Shown: positions 33,567-42,369 of the stretch, in pieces | Numbering within the stretch: the stretch's first letter is position 1 | Layout: each line of letters begins with the position of its first letter | Assembly: GCA_029252805.1 (NCBI GenBank) | Contig: JAQXAR010000024.1 | Span: forward strand, 1-64,000 | Direction: 5' to 3' | Source: Rickettsiales bacterium | GTDB taxonomy: Bacteria; Pseudomonadota; Alphaproteobacteria; Rickettsiales; JALZUV01 | Length of the DNA: 64,000 bases | The notes under the pieces: generated by a model | The model's database searches: none | Told to the model about the DNA's origin: nothing | What the model saw: the letters and a program-made list of their open reading frames with translations, nothing else | Translations under genes and position numbers: made by a program

Positions 33567-34474
33567 GCGTCTGACCAAGATTTTGCTTCAATAAAGATAC
33601 GTTTAACACTGGGCACATGAAGCTGCAGTTTTTGGGTTAGCTTTGCCGTAATCTTTTCGACCATCGCCGCTGATAATTTATCTTCAAAATCCAAGCTGGC
33701 ATTGACCAATATTTCATCGGGGCCTAGATGCAAGGTGATGATACCATTCACATTAGTGATGCCTTTGGCCTCTGAAATGATCTCTTCAATGATCGCGCGG
33801 TTTTCAGGCGTAGCCGCTTCGCCTATCAGGAGGCCTTTTGTCTCGTAAGCAAGGAAGATAGCGGTGATGGCGAGCACCACGCCAATGGCGATAGAGGCGA
33901 TCCCGTCAAAGATAGGCATATTTAGCGTTTGCGCGAGGAACAGGCCGATAAAAGCGATTACAAGGCCGAGCATGGCGGCTGAATCTTCGAAGAGTACCGT
34001 GAAGATGGCGGGGTTTTTGCTGCGTTTAAGAGCTTGGATGTAAGAATAATCGCCCTTAGTTTTGACAAATTCGCGGAAGGCGACAAAGGTAGCGGCGCCC
34101 TCAAAGAGCATGGCGACAGCGAGCACAACGTAATTCACCCACGCATTGGTGACGATCTCAGGATGCTGTACTTTGTGAATTCCTTCATAGATGGAGATTC
34201 CAGCGCCGATTGAGAAAATCAGAATGGCGACGACAAAGGCCCAGAAATAAAGTTCGGCACCATAGCCGAATGGGTGGCGGTCATCGGCAGGTTTTGCCGC
34301 ACGTTTTAGTCCGAACAGGAGTAAGCCCTGATTGCCTGTATCAACAAGCGAGTGCACTCCCTCGGATAGCATGGCGGAAGAACCCGTCATCGCTGCCGCA
34401 GCAAATTTCGTGATTGCAATGAATCCGTTTCCGAACAATGCAGCGTAAATTACTTTTTTTGAATCACCAGCCAT
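33563..34474 (-). CDS. Cation diffusion facilitator transporter
   Basis: A 303-residue inner-membrane metal/proton antiporter that exports divalent cations such as zinc or manganese. The six-helix membrane domain (about 8-205) carries the metal-site residues [13 protein letters not shown] in helix 2 and FEDSAAMLG in helix 5 (Glu-Asp in place of the common His-Asp). A cytoplasmic C-terminal domain of about 85 residues ([19 protein letters not shown]) follows. The helix 5 variant is typical of the subgroup related to ZNT9-like proteins. The metal cannot be decided from sequence. The next gene (methyltransferase) lies 14 bases upstream on the same strand. Confidence 0.9.
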   Translation of the reverse strand: MAGDSKKVIYAALFGNGFIAITKFAAAAMTGSSAMLSEGVHSLVDTGNQGLLLFGLKRAAKPADDRHPFGYGAELYFWAFVVAILIFSIGAGISIYEGIHKVQHPEIVTNAWVNYVVLAVAMLFEGAATFVAFREFVKTKGDYSYIQALKRSKNPAIFTVLFEDSAAMLGLVIAFIGLFLAQTLNMPIFDGIASIAIGVVLAITAIFLAYETKGLLIGEAATPENRAIIEEIISEAKGITNVNGIITLHLGPDEILVNASLDFEDKLSAAMVEKITAKLTQKLQLHVPSVKRIFIEAKSWSDA

Positions 34475-34488
34475 GAGAATGCTTTAAC

Positions 34489-35313
34489 CTATCCCAGCAC
34501 TTCTTTCAACGAAACCTTGCCGCTACCACGACGTAAAGGTTGTTGTTGCGATTCATGGGGGGTCCAAGCGGTGATGAATACGATCTCGACTGTGACAGGG
34601 TAGAGGCCGTCTTGCTTGACATAGGCTTTTTCAACCGCCTGCCAATAACGCGCGGTGGTCATACCTTTAAATTGCTCGGTCAGCGCGTTGGTTTCACCCA
34701 TCATTTTTAGCTCGCGTAGGAGGGTGGGAAAATTGCGGTAGGTAAGGTGAAGGAACTCGGTATCGACCACCGGTAGGGCGAATCCGGCGCGCTGTAAGAG
34801 TGCGCCGGCATCTCGCACTTCGACGAAGGGAGCGATGCGCGGGGCTGCTTTGCCGGTTTCGGTGGCCACTTGCATCATGGCCTCGCGTAATTCCTGCAAG
34901 GTGCGCGGGCCGGGCATGGCGACCATGAGTAAGCCATCTTCTTTCAACGCGCGGCGGCATTGGATAAGGGTGCCAGGTAAATCATTCACCCAGTGCAGTG
35001 ATAGGTTGCTTAAGATAACATCGAGCGACTGATCGGCGAAGGGGATGAATTCTTCATCAATCACGGCGTCTTGTGCCATAGAGTGTGCGAAATCACTTTG
35101 AATTAATTGCCCAATTTTGCCTTTAGGGAGAGCTTGTGCGGTCTGTCCTGTATGGCAGCCTAGCTCTAGTCCAAGTGGGAATGAACGGTCAATATCGAGC
35201 AATCTATCGGCCAATTGCTCGGCAATTTCAGCCTTTAAAAAGGCGACATCATCGAAGGTTTCGGCGATGCGTTCGCGGCGTTTTCGATGCAGTGTTCGGT
35301 TAAATAATGTCAT
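34489..35313 (-). CDS. SAM-dependent methyltransferase-fold protein, NDUFAF5-like
   Basis: A 274-residue protein with a class I methyltransferase fold. The SAM loop reads GLELGCHTG (about 47-55). The segment IPFADQSLDVILSNLSLHWV followed by NDLPG is characteristic of the BioC/NDUFAF5 group. In mitochondria NDUFAF5 hydroxylates an arginine of the NuoB homologue NDUFS7. Bacterial members are common in alphaproteobacteria with complex I, and this window also carries nuoB at 40870. BioC is the main alternative, but no bio genes are present. The C-terminal 30 residues are basic and polar. It is probably cotranscribed with the CDF transporter. Confidence 0.75.
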   Translation of the reverse strand: MTLFNRTLHRKRRERIAETFDDVAFLKAEIAEQLADRLLDIDRSFPLGLELGCHTGQTAQALPKGKIGQLIQSDFAHSMAQDAVIDEEFIPFADQSLDVILSNLSLHWVNDLPGTLIQCRRALKEDGLLMVAMPGPRTLQELREAMMQVATETGKAAPRIAPFVEVRDAGALLQRAGFALPVVDTEFLHLTYRNFPTLLRELKMMGETNALTEQFKGMTTARYWQAVEKAYVKQDGLYPVTVEIVFITAWTPHESQQQPLRRGSGKVSLKEVLG

Positions 35314-35410
35314 GTAGCGGTTTTCTAATGGAATTATTGTAAAATATCACTGGATTTTTTTAACTTATCTGCGTATAACCCGCCTCTGAAATTTAGAAAT
35401 AGAGGATGTT

Positions 35411-35596
35411 ATGGCAGTTCCTAAGAGTAAAATTAGTAATTCCCGTCGTGGAATGCGTCGTTCGCACAAGAATGTGAAAGCCGTTTCGCACATTACAGAA
35501 GCACAGCCTACCGGTGAGCAAACTCGCCGTCACCACGTATCTCCTGATGGATATTACCGTGGTCGTCAGGTGACTGAATCCAAAATTAATACTTAA
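35411..35596 (+). CDS. rpmF: 50S ribosomal protein L32
   Basis: Small ribosomal protein of 61 residues, complete, with the family start MAVPKSKISNSRRGMRRSHK. It lacks the four zinc cysteines found in some bacteria, as is usual in alphaproteobacteria. It begins the conserved rpmF-plsX-fabH-ihfA-merR block; plsX follows after 8 bases. Confidence 0.97.
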   Translation: MAVPKSKISNSRRGMRRSHKNVKAVSHITEAQPTGEQTRRHHVSPDGYYRGRQVTESKINT

Positions 35597-35604
35597 TCGT
35601 ATTT

Positions 35605-36663
35605 ATGCCGGATAGCTTCACCATTGCTCTAGACGCAATGGGCGGCGACCATGCGCCTGCCTGTGTGGTAGAAGGTGCAGAGCTCGCGTTACGGAAATCT
35701 CCAAAGCTTCGCTTTGCTTTTGTGGGCGATGAAGCAAAAATTACACCCCTTTTAAAGCGTCATTCTGATGTAGCGGCGCGTTCGACGGTTATCCATACCG
35801 ATGAGTTTGTGGCCGATGAAGTGAAGCCGTCTATTGCGGTTCGCCAAGGTCGTAAAAGCTCTATGCAGCTTGCAATTAACGAAGTGAAGGCCGGCAATGC
35901 ACATGCGGTTATTTCGGGCGGTAATACCGGCGCGCTGATGGCGATGTCTAAATTGGCTTTACGCATGCTACCTGGCATTAAGCGCCCTGCGGCGGCGGGT
36001 TTGTTTCCTACTGAAACGGGCGAAGTGGTGATGCTCGATCTGGGCGCGAATCTTGAAGCGAATGCCGAAGAGCTGGTTCAGTTTGCTATCATGGGTAATG
36101 CTTACGCGCGCGCCGTATTGGGCCGTGAAAATCCATCTATTGGCCTGCTTAATGTGGGCGAAGAAGATACGAAAGGTCATCCGGAAATTCGGGAAGCGGC
36201 GGAAATGATGCGCAGCAATGCAAATTCGCACCTGAATTTTGTCGGTTTTGTTGAAGGCAACCAAGTGCCGATGGGCAAAGTTGATGTTGTCGTAACCGAT
36301 GGCTTCTCCGGCAATGTGATGTTAAAAACCGCTGAAGGTACAGCCAAGCTGATGGGTCGGCGTATGAAAGAGGCGTTTAACAATAATTGGGCGACCAAGC
36401 TTAGTTATATTATCGCTTCTAAAACAATGGGTAATTTACGTAAATCGCTTGATCCGCGCCGTTATAATGGTGCGATGTTCTTAGGGCTTAATGGTGTGGC
36501 CGTGAAGAGCCATGGCGGTTCGGATGCGTATGGCTTCAGCCACGCGATTCGCACGGCAGCGGCATTGGTCGCGCATGATGCGAATCAGTTGATCATTACA
36601 GAACTCAAAGCGTCTGGCATGTTGAAAGACTCAGATGCAAAGGAGTCAGTCGATGTTGCGTAG
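35605..36663 (+). CDS. plsX: Phosphate acyltransferase PlsX
   Basis: Makes acyl-phosphate from acyl-ACP for phospholipid synthesis; a peripheral membrane enzyme of 352 residues. Recognised by the N-terminal DAMGGDHAP, the SGGNTGALM segment and VVTDGFSGNVMLKTAEG. The C-terminus overlaps the start of fabH by 11 bases, linking phospholipid and fatty-acid initiation genes as in most proteobacteria. Confidence 0.97.
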   Translation: MPDSFTIALDAMGGDHAPACVVEGAELALRKSPKLRFAFVGDEAKITPLLKRHSDVAARSTVIHTDEFVADEVKPSIAVRQGRKSSMQLAINEVKAGNAHAVISGGNTGALMAMSKLALRMLPGIKRPAAAGLFPTETGEVVMLDLGANLEANAEELVQFAIMGNAYARAVLGRENPSIGLLNVGEEDTKGHPEIREAAEMMRSNANSHLNFVGFVEGNQVPMGKVDVVVTDGFSGNVMLKTAEGTAKLMGRRMKEAFNNNWATKLSYIIASKTMGNLRKSLDPRRYNGAMFLGLNGVAVKSHGGSDAYGFSHAIRTAAALVAHDANQLIITELKASGMLKDSDAKESVDVA

Positions 36664-37612
36664 TGTGATTAATGGGATCGGCCATTATCTGCCGGAGAAA
36701 ATCGTTACGAATAAAGATCTGGAAGCAACGCTTGAGACCTCTGATGAGTGGATTCGCGAACGTACCGGAATTGAGCAGCGTCATATCGCGGCGGAAGGTG
36801 AGTTAACGTCGCATCTCGCGACGAAAGCCGCGCAAGCTGCTTTGGATGATGCGGGTGTTACAGTAGAAGAAATCGGTGCGATTATTGTTGCGACAACGAC
36901 GCCGGATGAGACATTTCCAGCCACCGCGGTTCGTGTGCAAGCAGCACTTGGTGCGCCTGCGATCATGGCGTTTGATATGCAAGCGGCATGTTCAGGCTTC
37001 ATCTATGGCCTTACAGTTGCGGATGGTTTGATTAAGGCCGGGCAAATAAAACATGCCTTGGTGATTGGCGCGGAAACCTATTCACGCATCGTGGATTGGG
37101 AAGATCGCGGAACCTGTATCCTGTTTGGTGATGGCGCCGGCGCAGTTGTTCTTTCCGGCGAAGAAAATTCGGAGCGCGGATTGTTGCACTCAACGGTTTC
37201 AGCCGATGGTAATTTAGCGGATATTTTGAAAACTACGGGCGGCGTCTCATCGACGAAAACGGCTGGTGTGGTGCATATGCAGGGCCGTGAAGTCTTCCGC
37301 CATGCAGTTTCGAAAATGACGGGGGCGGTGAAAGAATCCCTCGAAGCGACCGGCTACTCGCTGGATGATGTCGATTGGCTGATTCCGCATCAGGCCAATG
37401 CGCGAATTTTGACGACCATTGCGGATAAGCTTGGTTATCCGCGCGAGAAAGTCGTGATGACGACGGCGCAGCATGCCAATACCTCAGCGGCGACCATTCC
37501 GCTCGCTATGGCTGTTGCAAAAGCTGATGGACGGTTAAAACCCGGAAATTTAATTGCATTACCCGCATTAGGGGCTGGACTAACCTGGGGTAATTGTTTA
37601 GTTTTACTCTAG
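36653..37612 (+). CDS. fabH: 3-oxoacyl-ACP synthase III
   Basis: Starts fatty-acid chains by condensing acetyl-CoA with malonyl-ACP; 319 residues. The catalytic triad is present: Cys113 in QAACSGFIYGL, His in IPHQANARI, and Asn in QHANTSAATIP. ATG 36653 has a strong AAGGAG ribosome site seven bases upstream, inside the end of plsX; an upstream in-frame codon at 36635 is rejected. ihfA follows after a short gap. Confidence 0.97.
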   Translation: MLRSVINGIGHYLPEKIVTNKDLEATLETSDEWIRERTGIEQRHIAAEGELTSHLATKAAQAALDDAGVTVEEIGAIIVATTTPDETFPATAVRVQAALGAPAIMAFDMQAACSGFIYGLTVADGLIKAGQIKHALVIGAETYSRIVDWEDRGTCILFGDGAGAVVLSGEENSERGLLHSTVSADGNLADILKTTGGVSSTKTAGVVHMQGREVFRHAVSKMTGAVKESLEATGYSLDDVDWLIPHQANARILTTIADKLGYPREKVVMTTAQHANTSAATIPLAMAVAKADGRLKPGNLIALPALGAGLTWGNCLVLL

Positions 37613-37633
37613 TTTAATTTGAAGGATTTACTG

Positions 37634-37939
37634 ATGTCACAAGAAAAAAATCTCACCCGCGCCGATCTCGCAGCCTCTATCTATCGCGATGTTGGTCTGT
37701 CGCTTTCCGAATCTGGTACGATGGTGGATGCTGTGATTGAAGAAGTGAGCGATGCACTAAAATCAGGCGAGCAAGTTAAGCTTTCATCTTTTGGTACCTT
37801 CAACCTTCGTCGTAAGAAAAGCCGTGTTGGCCGTAACCCTAAAACAGGTCAAGAAGTGCCGATTACACCGCGTACGGTTCTTACGTTTAATGCTTCAAAT
37901 ATTTTGAAGAAAAAAGTAAATGACGGCCTCTCCGACTAA
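37634..37939 (+). CDS. ihfA: Integration host factor alpha subunit
   Basis: DNA-bending nucleoid protein of 101 residues that forms a dimer with the beta subunit. The signature [12 protein letters not shown] and the preceding [17 protein letters not shown] arm are intact. ATG 37634 follows a GAAGGA site. The 3' end overlaps merR by 20 bases. IHF is also a normal host partner of tyrosine recombinases like the one in the island. Confidence 0.96.
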   Translation: MSQEKNLTRADLAASIYRDVGLSLSESGTMVDAVIEEVSDALKSGEQVKLSSFGTFNLRRKKSRVGRNPKTGQEVPITPRTVLTFNASNILKKKVNDGLSD

Positions 37940-38291
37940 ATCACCTGACGCGCTTAGGACCATCCGTGAAGTGGCGGATGAGTTATCATTAGAGCCGCAT
38001 GTGCTGCGCTTTTGGGAGAAAGAATTTCCGAAACAGATTTCACCGATGCAGCGTGGCTCAGGCCGCCGCTATTATCGCCGTGAAGATGTAGAGCAAATCC
38101 GCCGTATTCAGGTGTTGCTGCATGAGCAAGGTTATACGATCAAAGGTGCGCGTGCGGTTTTATCCGGCAAGGTTGAGGCTCCAGTGATGGTGGTTTCTGA
38201 ATCTAAGGATGCGAATGCATTGCAGGGTGAACTCGAACAGCTCCACCAACAAATTCTCCAACTTCGCCAGAAAATTTCAACGGCTTTGTAG
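37920..38291 (+). CDS. MerR-family transcriptional regulator
   Basis: A 123-residue regulator. The N-terminal winged helix-turn-helix reads [20 protein letters not shown] and continues [30 protein letters not shown], the standard MerR pattern. A coiled dimerisation helix follows. No metal- or drug-binding cysteines are present at the C-terminus. This member always follows ihfA in alphaproteobacteria; its target is unknown. It overlaps ihfA by 20 bases, so translation is coupled. Confidence 0.93.
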   Translation: MTASPTKSPDALRTIREVADELSLEPHVLRFWEKEFPKQISPMQRGSGRRYYRREDVEQIRRIQVLLHEQGYTIKGARAVLSGKVEAPVMVVSESKDANALQGELEQLHQQILQLRQKISTAL

Positions 38292-38337
38292 TTAAGTTAG
38301 GCCGCTGGTTTAAGTTCAGTCCTCTGACCAGTGCTTA

Positions 38338-38997
38338 TTAAACTTCGGTTAAAATTTCTGAATAGGGAAGGCGGGATTTTGGAAGCTTGGCGTTATAGTC
38401 ATTTTCTGCATCGTGATAACCAAGGCACACTGCCACAAGGCTGGTATAGCCTTTCTCGCGTAGGCCAAATTCTTCATCCAACACTTTAACCTCAATGCCT
38501 TCCATCGGTGTGGCATCTATCCCAAGCGTTGATACGCCAAGCAAGAACTGACCGATATTTAGGTAGACTTGCTTGTCCATCCAATGCTGCACGTCTTTAT
38601 AGTCGTGCTTATGGATATTAATGAAAAAATTACGACCTCCATGCATGCTGTCTTTTGAGGTGTCCCGAACGAAACGACCCTCTTTATCTTCTTGCTCGAG
38701 TACGCGGTGGAGGAAGTCTTGCTCAATGTCTAGCTTGCTACAAAACACCACCACGTGCGATGCATTAAGAATAGCGTCTGTGTTGAAAGGGTATATCTCA
38801 GTCGATTTGGCAATTCTCTTTTTACCTTCATCCGTTGAAGCCAGAATAAAATGCCAAGGTTGCGCGTTGGTGCTAGAGGGGCTGAATCTTAGGAGCTCTT
38901 TTATCTTTTCAACATGCTCTACAGGTATCTTTTTGCTCGAGTCATAGGCTTTGGTGGTATGACGAGTTTTTGCGTAATGGGTGATGTCAGGGTTCAT
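38338..38997 (-). CDS. NfsB-like oxygen-insensitive nitroreductase
   Basis: FMN-dependent NAD(P)H oxidoreductase of 219 residues, related to NfsB and dihydropteridine reductases. The FMN-binding segments KTRHTTKAYDSSKKI and LLRFSPSSTNAQPWHFILA are near the N-terminus, and GIDATPMEGIE near the C-terminus. The long upstream frame (to 39333) overlaps the next gene and is not family-like; ATG 38997 is the start. Physiological substrate unknown, possibly quinones or nitro compounds. It is the last gene of a minus-strand run with the metal-handling genes. Confidence 0.88.
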   Translation of the reverse strand: MNPDITHYAKTRHTTKAYDSSKKIPVEHVEKIKELLRFSPSSTNAQPWHFILASTDEGKKRIAKSTEIYPFNTDAILNASHVVVFCSKLDIEQDFLHRVLEQEDKEGRFVRDTSKDSMHGGRNFFINIHKHDYKDVQHWMDKQVYLNIGQFLLGVSTLGIDATPMEGIEVKVLDEEFGLREKGYTSLVAVCLGYHDAENDYNAKLPKSRLPYSEILTEV

Positions 38998-39023
38998 GGC
39001 AGAGAGTTCCTTATTTGCAGTAG

Positions 39024-39392
39024 TTATAGGAGATGTACTGCCATAAAGGCAAAGAAAAATCCGGTCGCATAAATGGCGATGGAGAGCCCTAATATCCACC
39101 TGCTGATTTTGCGCAGGTGTGTGCAGGCTTTGGCTTGGGCTGGGTCGACTGGGCAAGGGGCGTTTCTTGCACGCCATTGCATTAAGGTGGCGGCGATTAA
39201 TAAGACTCCTGCAGCGCAGAAGGTCCAAACTTTGTATTTTGAAAATGTGATTAACCAGGGGGCTGTGCTGACGAGTCCGGCGAGAGTTGCACCGGCCCCC
39301 AGTGTGACGAATAAAGCGGGGAGGGCGCAGCAAATCAGAGTGCCTGCGGAAGTGAAGAGGCTGAGTGCGGGGAGCAGGGTTTGCTTGTTCAT
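39024..39392 (-). CDS. MerT-like membrane protein
   Basis: A 122-residue inner-membrane protein with three to four membrane segments. A vicinal cysteine pair in the first helix (TLICCALPALF, about 17-27) and a loop CPVDPAQAKAC match the layout of MerT and related small metal importers. The gene upstream encodes a secreted HMA-domain protein, as MerP pairs with MerT. No merA is nearby, so mercury specificity is doubtful; copper or another soft metal is possible. Start at ATG 39392. Confidence 0.65.
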   Translation of the reverse strand: MNKQTLLPALSLFTSAGTLICCALPALFVTLGAGATLAGLVSTAPWLITFSKYKVWTFCAAGVLLIAATLMQWRARNAPCPVDPAQAKACTHLRKISRWILGLSIAIYATGFFFAFMAVHLL

Positions 39393-39403
39393 TGTTTCTC
39401 TTT

Positions 39404-39464
39404 CGTCATAGCCTGACTGGTTCGGGCTATCCATAGGTTACTCGCATGAAGCGGGTAATGAGGG
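39404..39464. repeat. Paired palindromic repeat (family 1)
   Basis: CGTCATAGCCTGACTGGTTC... and the inverted ...GAAGCGGGTAATGAGGG unit form one large imperfect palindrome. It shares GCGGGTAATGA with the copy at 22902-22982. Confidence 0.7.
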
Positions 39465-39472
39465 AGTGTGGG

Positions 39473-39760
39473 TTAGCACTCTTTATTAATGGCGGTGAGG
39501 TTATAGCCGCTATCGGTGATGAGCTTGGTGAGGGTGGCGTCATCTAATGCGCTTTGGCCGGCTTTCATTGTTACGGCAACGATGCCTTTATCTAAATCGA
39601 CATTGATGCTGTCGACTGTTTCCTGTGTACTGAAGACTTTCTCTAAGGCGCGGGCACAGAAATCGCATACGAGTCCGTTTACTTGTGCGTTGATGATGCA
39701 TTGCGGTGCCGCTTGCACAGGCGTGCTGGCGAGTAGGAATAATGCGATAAGGTATTTCAT
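39473..39760 (-). CDS. Periplasmic heavy-metal-associated (HMA) domain protein
   Basis: A 95-residue exported metal carrier. A signal peptide (about 1-18, ending VQAA) is followed by a ferredoxin-like HMA domain, with the binding motif VCDFCARALEKVF in place of the usual GMTCxxC. It starts at ATG 39760 with a strong AGGAGAG site. The neighbours are a beta-barrel protein upstream and a MerT-like protein downstream, with a palindromic repeat between it and the latter. It probably hands a soft metal across the periplasm. Confidence 0.8.
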   Translation of the reverse strand: MKYLIALFLLASTPVQAAPQCIINAQVNGLVCDFCARALEKVFSTQETVDSINVDLDKGIVAVTMKAGQSALDDATLTKLITDSGYNLTAINKEC

Positions 39761-39768
39761 GGTCTCTC

Positions 39769-40422
39769 CTAGAATCTTAAAATGCCGTTGAGGGTCACTT
39801 CGCCTTGATTGCTCATGCCAGCCTCTATCATGGTTTCGCCTTTGAACAAGCGAATGAGAGGGGTGACGGTATAGTGATGTGCGGCCTCTGGTTGATGCTC
39901 TAATTCTAGCATAAGCCATGTGTGCAAGTCGCCATAATTCCCAATATAAGGCGCGATGCCGAGGCGTGCTTTTTGTGTGAAGAAGGAATCAATATCGCCG
40001 GCATAGGTGCCACGGTTTTCGTAAGCGGCGAAGTAGCGGCGGGTTTCCCAATCAAGGGCGAGGCCGGTAAAACCAGCGGCTTGGATCTTGCTGTCGAAGG
40101 AGTCAAAGTCGCTATAGGCAATGCCTGCGCCAGATTTGATGTAGAAGTTAGCTTGTTCTTGTGGCGCGTTCCAGCGTTTGACGAGGTAGTTGAGCTGCGC
40201 GCCGTGAAATTGCCACTGGGTATCGCGCCAATATTCTGCTTTATAGCCAATCGAATATTTAGCGGTGGGGGAATAATGCAGGTGTAGACTGTTACGATCG
40301 CCGTTATTCATTTGCATGACCGTAACGCCGCCAGGATACGAAACGGGGCGAGCGTAGGCGGCGTTAAAATGAGCTATGAAAAGCAAACTAAGGAGTGTCA
40401 TTCTAAGAAGCATGGGTGGCAA
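39769..40422 (-). CDS. Predicted outer-membrane beta-barrel protein of the metal cluster
   Basis: A 217-residue exported protein. A signal peptide (about 1-25, ending AYARP) is followed by alternating strands and a C-terminal strand ending in phenylalanine (TLNGILRF), the usual assembly signal. Histidines and methionines are frequent in the strands. It ends 8 bases before the HMA gene, so the two form an operon. No family name is recognised; a metal uptake or sensing role is suggested by context only. Confidence 0.65.
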   Translation of the reverse strand: MPPMLLRMTLLSLLFIAHFNAAYARPVSYPGGVTVMQMNNGDRNSLHLHYSPTAKYSIGYKAEYWRDTQWQFHGAQLNYLVKRWNAPQEQANFYIKSGAGIAYSDFDSFDSKIQAAGFTGLALDWETRRYFAAYENRGTYAGDIDSFFTQKARLGIAPYIGNYGDLHTWLMLELEHQPEAAHHYTVTPLIRLFKGETMIEAGMSNQGEVTLNGILRF

Positions 40423-40513
40423 TGTATCATCTTTGAAAATAATTGTTGATATCTTTTGTTTTTCTGCTCGCTAGCCATTGCAATCACGTGCGGGGCTGAT
40501 ATACCCAAATACG

Positions 40514-40879
40514 ATGTTAGAAGTCTCAACAGCTTACTTTCCCATACTCGTATTCCTTGTGATTGCGGTAGGGTTAGCTACCGTAATGGTTGTATTGCCG
40601 CGTATCGTGGCGAAGCAGCGTCCTGATAAAGAAAAACTTTCGCAATATGAGTGTGGGTTTGAGGCCTTCGATGGGGCTCGCTCTAAGTTCGATATTCGTT
40701 TCTATCTCGTAGCGATTCTGTTTATTATTTTCGATCTTGAAATTGCCTTCTTATTCCCTTGGGCTGTGGCTTTGGGTGATATCGGGGTGTTCGGATTCTG
40801 GTCGATGATGATGTTCCTTGGTCTGCTGACGGTCGGCTTTATTTATGAGTGGAAAAAAGGAGCGCTGGAATGGGAGTAA
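40514..40879 (+). CDS. nuoA: NADH-quinone oxidoreductase subunit A
   Basis: Membrane subunit of complex I with three helices, 121 residues. The conserved loop [21 protein letters not shown] (with the E-C-G of the family) links the membrane arm to the peripheral arm near the quinone site. ATG 40514 gives the usual N-terminus. It begins the nuo operon; nuoB overlaps its end. Confidence 0.96.
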   Translation: MLEVSTAYFPILVFLVIAVGLATVMVVLPRIVAKQRPDKEKLSQYECGFEAFDGARSKFDIRFYLVAILFIIFDLEIAFLFPWAVALGDIGVFGFWSMMMFLGLLTVGFIYEWKKGALEWE

Positions 40880-41403
40880 ACGAACCATTGGTGACCCCAC
40901 AAGAATACCAAGATTTGGTGTTAAAGGGTGTTCAAGAAGAGTTTAACGATAAAGGTTTTGTCGTAGCGAACTTGGATAGTCTTGTAAATTGGGCGCGTAC
41001 AGGCTCGCTTTGGCCGATGACGTTCGGTTTGGCATGTTGCGCAGTAGAAATGATGCAGGCGGCGGCCTCTCGTTACGATATGGATCGTATGGGGTTGGTG
41101 TTCCGCCCGAGTCCGCGTCAATCAGATGTGATGATTGTGGCGGGCACGCTTTGTAATAAAATGGCGCCGGCGCTGCGTAAAGTTTACGATCAAATGGCTG
41201 AGCCTCGCTGGGTGATCTCGATGGGGTCGTGTGCGAATGGCGGTGGGTATTATCACTATAGTTATAGTGTGGTGCGTGGTTGTGATCGTATCGTGCCGGT
41301 GGATGTTTATGTACCAGGGTGTCCTCCAACGGCTGAAGCGCTGATGTACGGTATCTTGCAGCTGCAAAAGAAGATTAAACGTGAGAAGGTATTTGCGCGA
41401 TGA
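40870..41403 (+). CDS. nuoB: NADH-quinone oxidoreductase subunit B
   Basis: Carries the terminal cluster N2 that passes electrons to quinone; 177 residues. The four ligands are Cys56-Cys57 (LACCAVEMM), Cys121 (MGSCANGGG) and Cys151 (PGCPPT). The segment [11 protein letters not shown] contains the arginine region that NDUFAF5 modifies in mitochondria. The start overlaps nuoA and has an AGGAG site; the end overlaps nuoC by four bases. Confidence 0.98.
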   Translation: MGVNEPLVTPQEYQDLVLKGVQEEFNDKGFVVANLDSLVNWARTGSLWPMTFGLACCAVEMMQAAASRYDMDRMGLVFRPSPRQSDVMIVAGTLCNKMAPALRKVYDQMAEPRWVISMGSCANGGGYYHYSYSVVRGCDRIVPVDVYVPGCPPTAEALMYGILQLQKKIKREKVFAR

Positions 41404-42014
41404 GTGATGTGCTGACGCTTTCTGAACTAGCTGAATTGATTGCGACCAAGCAAGGTAAAGCCGTTCGTGATTGGTCGGTTAAATTAAACGAACTAACCTT
41501 GGTGACGGATGGGAAAAACCTCATCTCACTGATGACCTATTTGCACGATAATTCGAAATGCTTATTCCATCAGCTAACAGATTTGTGTGGGGTAGATTAT
41601 CCGGCGCGTACGCAGCGTTTTGAGGTGGTTTACCATCTACTTTCGACGGCGAATAATCAGCGTATCCGTGTGAAGGTTTCGACCGATGAAAATACGCCGG
41701 TGCCAAGTTTAGTGTCGCTCTATCCGGCGGCGGGTTGGTATGAGCGTGAAGTGTGGGATATGTATGGCGTTTATTTCTCCGGCAACCCTGATTTGCGCCG
41801 TCTGCTAACTGATTATGGTTTCGATGGGCACCCCTTGCGCAAGGATTTTCCGATGACCGGCTATGTTGAAATGCGGTATGATGCTGAGCAAGCGCGCGTG
41901 ATTTACGAGCCAGTGAAGCTGCAACAAGAATTTCGTAACTTCGATTATCCAAGCCCGTGGGAGGGTGGTAAATACGTGCTCCCGGGTGACGAAAAGGCGG
42001 AGGATGTGGCATGA
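41400..42014 (+). CDS. nuoC: NADH-quinone oxidoreductase subunit C
   Basis: Peripheral-arm subunit, 204 residues, not fused to NuoD, as is normal in alphaproteobacteria. The signature [20 protein letters not shown] and the C-terminal [16 protein letters not shown] are intact. Its stop overlaps the start of a secreted-protein gene (ATGA), which is not a normal nuo gene. Confidence 0.97.
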   Translation: MSDVLTLSELAELIATKQGKAVRDWSVKLNELTLVTDGKNLISLMTYLHDNSKCLFHQLTDLCGVDYPARTQRFEVVYHLLSTANNQRIRVKVSTDENTPVPSLVSLYPAAGWYEREVWDMYGVYFSGNPDLRRLLTDYGFDGHPLRKDFPMTGYVEMRYDAEQARVIYEPVKLQQEFRNFDYPSPWEGGKYVLPGDEKAEDVA

Positions 42015-42367
42015 AGATAGTGGTATTTTTAATGATGATCCTTGTGAGTGGATCTGTTTGTGCACAAGATTCGGTTCATGCCAAAACGCCTGCGGAGACG
42101 CAAGTGTGGGTTGCTGAAGTGGATCCCGAATTTGACAAAGATATGGCGAAAATTCAAAAGGACCTCGATGCGGCAAAAGCGATGTTTGGCGAGTCGGGTC
42201 CGATCGATGAAAATTCTGGTCCTGTGGAGTATCAAGCTTATATGAAGAGCTGTCTGGAAGAGAAGTTTGTGGGAGTGGATAAGGGTGCCATTAGTGAACA
42301 ATTATATAACTCCTCCCGCAAGGCGCTTTTATCGGTTTGTGATATTCAATGGACGGGGGCAAGATAA
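42011..42367 (+). CDS. Secreted protein embedded between nuoC and nuoD
   Basis: A 118-residue protein of unknown function. A signal peptide (about 1-18, [19 protein letters not shown]) is followed by a helical, acidic mature part with two cysteines (KSCLEEK and SVCDIQW) that may form a disulfide. It overlaps nuoC by four bases and ends 2 bases before nuoD, so it is fully coupled to complex I expression. No equivalent is in the standard nuo operon. It may be a periplasmic accessory or assembly factor, or just a passenger. Confidence 0.8.
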   Translation: MKIVVFLMMILVSGSVCAQDSVHAKTPAETQVWVAEVDPEFDKDMAKIQKDLDAAKAMFGESGPIDENSGPVEYQAYMKSCLEEKFVGVDKGAISEQLYNSSRKALLSVCDIQWTGAR

Positions 42368-42369
42368 CT

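Noticed and set aside
38998-39333. N-terminal extension of the nitroreductase
   Set aside because: The extra residues are unlike the family and overlap the MerT-like gene; ATG 38997 fits the family.
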